Shown one piece after another: positions 49,529 through 59,300 of a DNA stretch of 64,000 bases. The translations under genes were made by a program, and so were the position numbers. This DNA is from Stenopsyche tienmushanensis. Taxonomy: Eukaryota; Arthropoda; Insecta; Trichoptera; Stenopsychidae. The notes under the pieces were generated by a model. It was not told where the DNA came from, made no database searches, and saw only the letters and a list, made by a program, of their open reading frames with translations. The DNA lies in the NCBI GenBank assembly GCA_008973525.1, contig WACJ01000010.1, forward strand, positions 310,001 through 374,000, in the 5' to 3' direction. Every line of letters starts with the position of its first letter. Within the stretch, counting starts at the first letter, position 1.

Positions 49529-51897
49529 TTATAGAATTTTCCACCAAAAGTGTAACGTAGCGATATATAGCCTTTGAATCACAGTAGATAATTGTCACTT
49601 TTTGCGATGGCACATTATGTCTCCTTATATTTTATTTTTCATGTCCTAAAAAAAAAAAATCGGGTGATATTTCATTTATAAAAATATTTCACATATTACC
49701 AAACTTACCTGTTGTGGTTTGTTATTTGCGACGTATTTTTGGTGAAAGTTTTCCCATCGACACAACGAATCTCTCAGTTCTTTATTGTTCAAATTAATAT
49801 TTAACATCCAAACGTGAACCATGATAAACTACACTCTTAGAAGTTTTAATGCTCGGTACAAAATCCTACTGTTGAAGTGCTGAACTATTATTACGAGACC
49901 CGCACAAAAACTAATCTTCGAAATGCTTTCGACTTGTAGGGGCTCAAGTTGAGAAGATTAGACACGATATTATCTTACAGAGTAAAGCTCCTGCATAGGA
50001 TGCTTAATAATTCGTAAAATTTCATTGAAACAGCAATAGCGTTTATAAGAAGAATGTTTATTCATCTCTGCGATGTTGTTTTAGAACGAAAGCTCTAAAA
50101 CGTGCTCTTTAAATAACCAAACCATATATTTGATTCTTTCTTTTTTTAATAAAAATATTTCATAATATAACTGCCACTGATGTTATACTTGATACGTGTA
50201 AAAATTTATTTATATCGATTATCTGAGAGAAAGTCCTGCGATTTTTGGAGTGAAACTTGTATAGGTGCAGTAGGATAATTTGGCTTGAACGTCACGAAAA
50301 GTGAAACTCCAACCGGTAGTCCATTGAAAAGAGATGGAGAATCGTTTATACTTTCTACGTTTCTATTGTAGAACACATGCGCCGTGCTGCTTCTACTGTA
50401 TGTGTGTACATACGTAGTATAAACAACCACTAGACCAGTTGTAAGACTATTTTATATTATATTACACAAACACAAGTTCATCGTTTAACTAAAAAAAATT
50501 GTTAAAAAATGGAAAAATGCAATGCATAAAATCAACTTTTTCTAAGAGGGGAATTTGGAATAAAAAGGTTGGAATAGTTTCATCCTTATTTATGATATCA
50601 TTGCATGATTCGCTAATGCATCAGACGATATCCTTTCATCAAACCGGCGCTCGATTAAATATAGTTTGATTGGAGTGAGCGAGACACAAAATTGCATCAT
50701 CAGGGTTGGTGCAATAACCACAAGTTCCATTTAATTAATTAATAAACACTAAGCTGATTATTATTAGCGTTGTTTCAGGCTCCACATCTATAAAAAATCT
50801 ATTTAAGATTATGGGTAGATTCATGTTTAAAAGAGTTGCTAAACAGCACGCGGTCTCCTTTATTGTTAGTTTATCTTTTGCTGCTAGTTTTTATTTGGTC
50901 CTCGTTCTTTGTGAAAATTCTGCGCTTGGCTTTAAAACCCTTACGTCTACGAAAATCAATATCAATAAGAGTCTAATTATGTAACCTCATGTAAAATAAT
51001 ATTTGATAATATTTTATATGTTGACCCTTCATGGAAGTATTTATAAATCTTACTTTTTTTGCTTATCCTTACATAAATGCTACTACTCCTATTAATTTGC
51101 CGCCCTTGGGCATTATCTAATATGCCTACCCCCACGATTGTACCGCCTACCCCCACAAACGTCACTGATTGTATCGTATCAAAATTTCTATGTGTGAAAT
51201 CTGTAGAATAATATATCAATGGAAGTTTCAGTACAATATAACATTATAAACTATAAAGGGCATATTATCATTAATAATATCTGAAGTAAATAAACTCAAT
51301 TTTATTATTCTATAAATTATTATTCATTCAGGGCATGGTAAATTTGTAAAATAAATGAGGTCAGAATATAACAACGAAACCGCTCATTATTTATGATACC
51401 TGTAATAATTATGGAGTAACCTCTTCGCAAATTTACAGAAGTGTCTAATTTGAATATAGTTGATGAAAAACGGTTCTTTGGCTCATTGATATGAGAAGTT
51501 CGTAAGGTAAACGTTTGCGGTACAGCGGCATAGGTACCGCACTTAAAGGGTTAGATGGATGCGCATGCTTTTCAATATAGAGCCTTTTCAAGCGTTCTAA
51601 CAGCAGCCGTTCTAGAATGTGAGGAATGTAATTAATATTTCATCTCTTCTCGCCGTTCTCATTTATACAAATGCTCAGAATATTGTGTGTATCAATCACA
51701 CCTTATTGAGAGCGTGTAAAATCCCTTCTTTTTAATATTGCCGTATAAATCTATATTTTGAAAGTAATTTGTTTCAATAACAAACGCTAAATCAACAAGA
51801 AATACGACAAGGAACTTTATGTAAGTGTTTCATTTTAAATTATACAGTAGATCAGAGAATGCCTATTTTCTTACCTACCATCCCCTTTTCGAAAATA
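49529..51897. other. No gene seen
   Basis: AT-rich sequence. A dispersed-repeat segment (complement GAGTTTCACTTTTCGTGACG at about 50290-50310) lies in the 74-codon frame 50206-50430. Around 51513-51546 an imperfect palindrome centred on GCGGTACAGCGGCATAGGTACCGC is present. Neither supports a gene. Confidence 0.4.
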
Positions 51898-52457
51898 CAC
51901 GCAAACCTCTTTTTTTTGCGACTTTTTTGTGCGATTTTGAAGTTATGCGGTTTTTTTAAAGCGATTTTTTTTTATTTCATAAAGAGTATATATCGAGGTA
52001 TTTTGGTTAATATAAGAAATAAATCATCAACACTAACCGAAATTTGAAATTAAATTATAATTTGGAACTACGTAAATCATGTTACATCTGCTATCGCTGA
52101 ATTATGACTACACCCCTTATTCTGGCTTGGATTTTAAAAAAAAATATTTCGTTTTTTTGCTTTTTCCAATATTTCGTTCTTTAAAAAATCTATTCTCCAA
52201 AGGAATTTTCAAAATTCCAACTACTTGCGGAGTTATAGCTATTTTAGTAACGCGGCAACTTGGCCGGTCTTAAAAATGCTATTTTTAATTGCCTTATTGT
52301 TTTCCTGTTTTTCATTAACTTTTTTATGCGATTTTGGATATATTTTATATAGCTGTTTCAAAGTTATGCGGTTTTTAAAATCCATGGAACGCATCTTCAC
52401 TTTTTCTTTGTAAGTCATAACTTTTTTTGCATCTACCGCACAAAAAAGGTTTAAGTG
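51898..52457 (+). mobile_element. Internally deleted pogo/Tigger-like element (copy 2)
   Basis: The 560-bp element lies between TA dinucleotides (51896-51897 and 52458-52459). It is homologous to 23430-24080 in reverse orientation, with shared ATGCGGTTTTTAAAATCCAT and RNKSSTLTEI-encoding segments. The + strand keeps the helix-turn-helix remnant SIYRGILVNIRNKSSTLTEI near 51988-52047. No catalytic domain remains. Confidence 0.65.
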
Positions 52458-52459
52458 TA

Positions 52460-53194
52460 CCTAAATAGGATTGGCCCGCGATTATTCTGATTCCGCCCCG
52501 TTCTGTTAATGCATAAATATTGAAACATATACCTGATGAATTATTAAAGACTAAAAAGCTGCTGAGGTTGTATAGTAAACGACAATGAAAAAAGTATTTG
52601 CAATATACTTTTTGTTTTAATAAATTGCAAAACACACTAAAACCTTTTTTATCTAAATATTAAGATAAAAAAGCAATGAAAAACTTATTTGACGCAGTTC
52701 GATGATTTTTAGTATTGACCAAAATTTTCACCCAGGAGAAGGGGGGCGACAGTTGGTCATCAACGCCCTCCAAATTTTACTTTGACTCCAAAAGCACCTT
52801 TCAACGTCCACCGGGCCTACGTAATAGATGATGAATTTTATAATAATTGCTTGTGCTTTCCAATCGATGACAAATTAAAGCAATATTTATTTTCCGTATT
52901 TGAGATCATATGTCGTTTTCATCATACGAGGGCATTTCAAATATAACCAAGATTTTTAGTGGCGATATCAAGAAGCATCCCATTCGAAAGAAAAATATTC
53001 TAATGAAGGGAACTATGTAGAAAAATAAAAATATGCTTGGCAGATTTTGTGAAAAAATTATAAACTGTAACTTGGAAGGAAATCTTGGGAAAATTGCAAG
53101 CCTGTCAATTTCGGATTTTCTATTTTCAAGAACAGATTTCTGCAAAGGAATAGTGATACTTGGATGATGGTTCCACTCCCGACCTCCCATGAGG
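52460..53194. other. No gene seen
   Basis: The frames at 52375-52635 and 52906-53190 (-) have no recognisable domain. Confidence 0.4.
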
Positions 53195-53899
53195 TGTCAT
53201 CACATCAGCGGCAAATTATCAAAACAGCAGCCAACTGTCAAAATAGCAACAGATTGTCAAAAGAGCCGCTGCTTTTCAAATCGAGGAATTAAACTTAATT
53301 GTCAAAAAGATGACTGCCAAATCAAACGCCGGGATTTTGCGACGCAATATAAGACATTAAGCCAGGAAGAAAATGCACTCAGTACGAGTACGATTACGAG
53401 AGAATTGTCGAACAGAACCCAACGGAGAAGAATCACCTCGGACGACCAGGTTTTCGACCCCACCCCCGACGGAGGAGAATCTTCGAGAAAACAATTAATT
53501 TGGAATTCAAAAAGATGCTCTGATAAAGCATCTACCTTCCGGTAGACTATCACTCGCCTACTCCGTATCATGCACGTTCGCTTACTTTCCACTGTTTCAC
53601 CAACTGTGGATTGATTGAATAAATACGTTGTGACGATTGTTCGATATGTTATTAATCACCTATAGCACTTGCATCATTTCGACCTTTACCACCGAGCGAA
53701 TTAAATCATAAACGTGTTCCGTCGTTCATCGCAGCCAACTCGTGAGTCGGGACCATTATTACGGATTGTGCTACGATCGATCACGCATCGCGCCGAAGTA
53801 CTCTCAACAGCAAGTTCGCGTGCGAACAACGCGACCTTCAAGTCGCAGCGACGAAAATAGTGACCTCCGTATGTCAGGCCGGGCCTTGTGTTCGCTACA
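53195..53899 (+). mobile_element. Putative solo or truncated LTR
   Basis: A 705-bp, GC-richer block begins TGTCATCACATCAGCGG and ends GTTCGCTACA, that is TGT...ACA. It contains a polyadenylation-like AATAAA (about 53619) and is followed by TTGGTATCAGAAGTGGGA, which has the form of a tRNA primer-binding site (TGG start). Only about 20 bp of interior follows before unrelated AT-rich DNA. The internal open frames (53189-53545 + and overlapping -) are therefore probably LTR sequence, not genes. No second LTR is in the window. Confidence 0.45.
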
Positions 53900-53918
53900 T
53901 TGGTATCAGAAGTGGGAT
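53900..53918 (+). other. Primer-binding-like site next to LTR
   Basis: TTGGTATCAGAAGTGGGAT directly follows the ACA end of the LTR. TGGTATCAGA resembles initiator-methionine-tRNA-type primer sites of LTR retrotransposons; the exact tRNA is not determined. Confidence 0.4.
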
Positions 53919-54106
53919 TGTTTGCTACAAACCCATACACCAATCAATTTTTTTACGGCAAAAGAAAATAAATAATAATTATCCTTTTATGTGTATGATG
54001 TTGATTTGTGTAAAACAGTACATATCATTAAATATCTAATAATTACTACTGAAGCAACAAAATGTATTAAACATGCGAATAAAAAGGTTTTTTATTACAG
54101 TCGATT

Positions 54107-54112
54107 TTTATT
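54107..54112 (-). promoter_or_regulatory. Polyadenylation signal of NPC2 copy A
   Basis: AATAAA on the minus strand about 90 nt past the stop codon. The same motif is conserved at the matching place after copy B (60882-60887). Confidence 0.5.
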
Positions 54113-54200
54113 ACTAAATATCATTTATTTTTTAAACAACAAATATTTATAGGATAAATTAATAATTTTGTTCGCAAAAGTGTGCAAATAAATTAGAAGC

Positions 54201-55026
54201 TCAAACTCTTGGTGGAACAACTCTGGCTGCGACTTTGAAGCATGTAATCATTTCTCTGTTATCTCCAGACAGCCAAAACTCAAGATCCACGTTGACCTGA
54301 AAATTAAATTGAATTTTAAGCATCATGAAAATTAGGAAACCAATGCTAAAATAAGCAATTTCAAATATAATATCGTACGTAAGGATAGTTGAAGATTGGC
54401 ATTCGGAAACGATAGTCGAGGACTTGTCCAGCGTTGATCGGACAATTGGCGTTGGTCAAACTTGGACATCCATTAGATGGCAAAGGATATGGTACAGTGA
54501 CACCATCGACAGTGGCTCTCACATTTGGTGCGATGATATTAGAAAACCTTGCTGAAATATTATGAAAATTTATTTTCGCCCTATCTATTAAAAAAATCAT
54601 TCCAAAAACTGAAATACATGTTAGAAGTACACATTTGAATGCTTGACCTTTATCGTGCAGACGGGAGAACACTATGACCCCCAAAGACTGAACATTTCAA
54701 TGTGTATAGCATTAAGCTTAATTATTTCATGAATTGATTTTTATCAAAATATGGTACTTACGATTTGTGAATGTCAAATCCATTAGGGCGTCTGTCCCAG
54801 TGACGAGTTGACAGGGTGGTGTTGTACATCCATGAATATTGACACGAGTTGGAAGAGGACCATTATTACCTGGTCAATATGAATATTATGATTTTCATAT
54901 GCATAAATTGCCAAAATAATTGTAAAAATGAAATATAAACTTACATGGTCGCACTTGCGTTGTATTTGCACAACAGATCGAAATGATTGCAATTACAGTG
55001 AGGACTGTGATTTTATAGAGAGACAT
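54201..55026 (-). CDS. NPC2-like ML-domain secreted lipid-binding protein (copy A)
   Basis: Four exons on the minus strand: 55026-54945, 54869-54762, 54551-54379 and 54296-54201 (82, 108, 173 and 96 nt), all with GT/AG introns (donors GTAAGT, GTAAGT, GTACGA). The 152-residue product has a hydrophobic signal peptide (cleavage probably after CCA at residue 20). It has six cysteines at 28, 42, 47, 92, 100 and 140, matching the three-disulfide pattern of NPC2 (first with last, second with third, fourth with fifth), and a CPINAG...YRFRMPIF segment typical of ML domains. NPC2 proteins bind sterols or other lipids in lysosomes or outside the cell; insect paralogues also act in chemosensation and immune recognition. 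The ligand here is unknown. Copy A differs from copy B at residue 17 (I versus L) and residue 146 (R versus G) only. ATG was chosen because it opens the signal peptide. Confidence 0.93.
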
Positions 55027-55117
55027 TTTATGAGATTGTACAAAAGAACTGATGTAATTGCTTGACTTCGCCCAAGCTCTCAGCGATGTAATTGATGAAA
55101 ATTCTTAATTTTGTACG

Positions 55118-55125
55118 TATTTATA
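55118..55125 (-). promoter_or_regulatory. TATA box of NPC2 copy A
   Basis: TATAAATA on the minus strand, about 92 nt upstream of the start codon. It mirrors 55946-55953 in front of copy B. Confidence 0.65.
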
Positions 55126-55265
55126 GTCAAATTTTGTGTCGATTTACTATCTCTTAAATGAAAAGCCGATTTTAGATATTAATCTTTAATTTATAACAAT
55201 TAAGTTTTTTATACACCCATCTGTGCAAAAAAGCTAATCAAATATCAATAGATATCATTTAGTAT

Positions 55266-55804
55266 TGGTACATATAAAAAAAATTAAGTTATTAATTTGG
55301 AAGAGAATGTTTTTAAGTGTTTGGTTAAATTTAAAGAAAACAGTAATATATTCTGAAAAGATTTATTTATTAATGATTAATAGGAAATAATTACAACATA
55401 AAAGCGATATAATGATTGGATGTTGAAACTAAACGAAAAAAATAATAGATTCGCCATTGCGGATGAAATAGAAGAATGATATGATTATGATTATTGATAA
55501 TCAGGGGATGTTTTTTATAGAAACTTTTTTTATAAAAACATGTATAATAGACGATATATCGTATCTTAGCACTCAAAAACCTAAATAAAAACTCATAAAA
55601 AAATATATAATAGATGTATGTTACGTCTTTTACGTTTGGAAAATGTAAATGTGATCGTTATTTATATCGCGGATACTATAATACTGTAAAAGCAAATCTA
55701 GTTGCAAAATATTAAAATTGTATTAACCACTGTATATATATATATTTTTTTTTTCTATGTATGTTTGACGAAAACCCTTATTCTGCTTTTTTATGAGTCA
55801 TTCT
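55266..55804. other. Unique spacer at the centre of the inverted duplication
   Basis: About 540 bp of AT-rich DNA between the two arms, with no open frame worth crediting (55391-55576 on - is AT-driven). Together with the arm ends it forms the bidirectional intergenic region of the two NPC2 genes. Confidence 0.6.
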
Positions 55805-55945
55805 TTGTGACTAATATTGATTGATATTTGATAAGCTTATTTTCACACATGGATATATTAAAAAAACTTTATTGTTAGAAATTAAAGATTAATATCTAAA
55901 ATCGGCTTTTCGTTTAAGAGATAGTTAATCGACACAAAATTTGAC

Positions 55946-55953
55946 TATAAATA
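55946..55953 (+). promoter_or_regulatory. TATA box of NPC2 copy B
   Basis: TATAAATA about 90 nt before the start codon. Transcription would be expected near TCATCAATC (about 55973-55980). Confidence 0.65.
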
Positions 55954-56044
55954 CGTACAAAATTAAGAATTTTCATCAATCACATCGCTGAGAGCTTGGA
56001 CGAAGTCAAGAAATTATATCAGTTCTTTTGTACTATCTCATAAA

Positions 56045-56361
56045 ATGTCTCTCTATAAAATCACAGTCCTCACTGTAATTGCAATCATTTCGCTCTGTTG
56101 TGCAAATACAACTCAAGTGCGACCATGTAAGTTTATATTGCATTTTTACAATTATTTTGGCAATTTATGCATATGAAAATCATAATATTCATATTGACCA
56201 GGTAATAATGGTCCTCTTCCAACTCGTGTCAATATTCATGGATGTACAACACCACCCTGTCAACTCGTCACTGGGACAGACGCCCTAATGGATTTGACAT
56301 TCACAAATCGTAAGTACCATATTTTGATAAAAATCAATTCATGAAATAATTAAGCTTAATG

Positions 56362-56394
<33 letters not shown>

Positions 56395-59300
56395 CCGAAG
56401 GAGGGGAATCTTCAAGAAGACGCCTCCTTCTGAGGTAGTGTGAGGTTTGACTAAGCATTGGTAATGCGTCTCGCTAGTATTTGACTGAGCATCGCCAGAC
56501 TCACTAAACCCCTCCTCCGGTTCCGCCGCCACCCGGCTACCGTGAAGTATTGCTCTAGGGTGGCGGTATGTGTCCCTCTAGGGCCTCGTGTTAACGTGAA
56601 TTCTTCACGGTTCTTCTATTCTTGATATATCTCTGCTGGGTTTTCTCGCTCATGGGTTGAGGAGGAGGAGGATGCTTCGGTGCGTGTCCGACGTCTCAGT
56701 CGTTCAGCATCCTCCTTCTGCAGCATAACGCACGCGACGTATCTAGACAACGCGTTCCATGCCCTGGCATTGGTTAGCATCGTAGGGACCATGTTGCTGG
56801 GAGTGAGTGAATTGACTTCAAGCTCCTCCCGCAGTGTGTCCCTCTCTGTGCTCCAAGCCGGGCAGTCGAATAGCGTGTGCGCGGCATCGTCCAGCTCCGC
56901 TCCGCAGTGGTGACAATTCGGACCGGCCTCTTTTTGAATCCTGTGCAGGTAGCTACCAAAGCAGCCATGCCCAGTGAGTGCCTGGGTAAGGTGGTAGCAC
57001 AACTGACCGTGTTTCCTAGCTGTCCAGGGCTTAAGGTCAGGGATGAGCCGATGGGTCCATCGACCTTTGGTGGAGCTGTCCCATCGGAACTGCCATTCCA
57101 CCATGGTGGACTGCCTAGCTCTTTGCTTGGTTTCCCCGGTGCGTATAGCTTTCCTTTCTTTTGCGAGCAGGTCGATTGGCGGAATGGCAGTCAGTGCCAG
57201 GACTGCGTCTTCTGACACTGTGCGATATGCTGCTGCGACTCTGATCGCGCTTCTCCTTTGTACTCTAGCCAGATTGAGCCTGGCCCTTTCGAAGTGTAGT
57301 GCCTCGGCCCATATCGGAGCTCCGTACAATAGTACCGAGTGCACCACCTCGTTATATAGTCTTCGACGGTTTGTCTTAGGGCCACCGATGTTAGGCATCA
57401 ACCTAGCTAGACCTTCCGCAATACTAGCCGCCTTTGTTGCGGCCTTCTCCGTATGTGTAACAAAACGGAGCTTATCGTCAATTTCAACCCCCAAGTAACG
57501 GATGTATCTTGAGAACTTGATCTCACAGTTCTCGATACTCAGAGGTGGGGGCGCAAGCTTTCTTCGCCTAGTAAAGAAGATGGCCTCAGTCTTCTGGGCG
57601 GCGAGCTGCAGTCCAGCCCCCGTCAACCAGTTCCTGACCCTCCTTAGCGTGTCTTCGCAGATTATTTCGAGGTACTCCGTTTTGGCGGTGACTAGTATTG
57701 CGACGTCGTCAGCGAAGGCGACCATTTTGGCGCCCTCCATGAGCGGTGTCCTCAATAAGCCATCATACATAGCGTTCCACAGGGTGGGTCCGAGCACCGA
57801 ACCCTGTGGGACTCCCGCAGTGACTGGTCTTTGTTTGCTCGTCCCGTCGGCTTCTGTGTATATTAGTGTCCTCTCGTGCAGGTAGCTCTCCACCATTCTG
57901 GTTAAGTATGGCGGGACGTCAATTTCCTTCAAGGCCCTGTTTATCAAGTTCCATCTTGCGGAGTTGAAGGCGTTCTTGACGTCCAAGGCTATCATTACTA
58001 CGTGTTTACTTGCCTTGATACTGCCACCCCACGCCTGTTTCACCGTGTCAACGACCTCGGTGACAGCGTCGATTGTGGAGCGGCCTGCACGGAAGCCGTA
58101 CTGTTGCGGGGATAACGCAGGTTCGATAAACTGCTGGAGTCGCTGGAGCAATAGTCTCTCCAGCAGTTTCCCTAGCCCGTCCAACATGCACAGCGGTCTA
58201 TAGGCCGACGGTCCCGATGTTGTCTTCCCTTTGGGGATGAGCACCAGCTTCTGGCGCTTCCAAGGTGGTGGGAAGATCCCTTCCGATAAGCAAATATTAA
58301 ATACCGTTAGCAGGAGGTCCGGGTCAATGCCGGCGACCAGGCCGATGGCTATATTGGGCACTCCATCCAGTCCGGGGGCTTTCTTTGTCGCCAGACGCTT
58401 TGCAGCCTTGGCGAGCTCTTCCACGGTGAAGGGGGGTCCCGTCTCCTCAGGTGTTCCAAGGGATATGGTTACCGAGTCTACTGGTGGTGGGCTCGGAAAG
58501 AGCTTGTCTACCGTTGCTTTGAGGTTTTCGGGGCTGCTCAGGAACGGATCTATTTTCGCAGGTCGGAGTTTGCGTCTCACGATCTTGTAGGGTTTTCCCC
58601 ACGGATCTGAGTTCACAGACTCGCATAGCTCGTCCCAGCACTGTGCTTTGCTTTGCCTGATGGCATCGCGCAGTGCTTTTCTCGCATTCTTGTATCCTAG
58701 GCGCAGTTCATCGGAGCTCGGGTGTCGCTGCGTCCGGCGGTGCCAGGCGATGCACTGTCTCCGTAACTCAGCAATGTTGTCGTTCCACCAGTATACCGGC
58801 GCTCTTCTTGTTCCCGCAGCACGTCTAGGCATTGCAGCGTTGCAGGTGAAGTGGAGGAGTTTATTGACTAGAGTCGTGATCTCCTCTGCTCCCGCTCCAC
58901 TTGCCGCTGCATCCGTAACCATTTTACGCTTGAGGGCTAAAGCCTGCTCGAGTGCCGGTGCGTCTAGCTTACCGATGGCCCATCCCCCGTTTAGGTTCCG
59001 GCTGCGTATTGGTGCACAGCCGCTAATCTTAAACTGAATGTATCGATGGTCACTATGTGAGTAGATATCAACGACCTGCCATTCTCCGACTCTTGTCGTG
59101 GCCGATTCACTGACAAATGTGACATCGATAACGGAGGCACTCTCCCTGCGCACGAATGTGTGCGCGCCAGTATTCAGTGCGTGGAGCCTCAATTGTGCCG
59201 CCATGTCGGCGAGGAGAGCGCCCCGCCTATCAGTCCTAGGGGAGCCCCATTCTGGGGCTTTAGCGTTGAAGTCGCCTGCAACGATGACCGGGTGGGTAGA

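Larger units (their letters stand above)
54085..55265. repeat. Inverted duplication, left arm
   Basis: This segment contains the first NPC2-like gene with its promoter and 3' flank. It is the reverse complement of 55805-60920 once the retrotransposon is removed. Exons are almost identical, while introns and flanks differ more. Outer homology fades past the AATAAAAATCGACTGT phrase, and the inner end fades past TATCAAATATCAAT. Confidence 0.9.

Noticed and set aside
53189..53975. Serine/arginine-rich 118-codon gene and neighbours
   Set aside because: The stretch fits an LTR better (TGT...ACA, AATAAA, primer-like site), and the frames overlap on both strands.
54361..54684. A 107-codon single-exon gene (and its twin at 60312-60635)
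   Set aside because: These frames are exon 3 of the NPC2 genes read through into intron sequence; they do not start at a real initiator codon.
54783..54992. A 69-codon gene (twin at 56079-56288)
   Set aside because: It is another frame across exon 1, intron 1 and exon 2 of the NPC2 genes.
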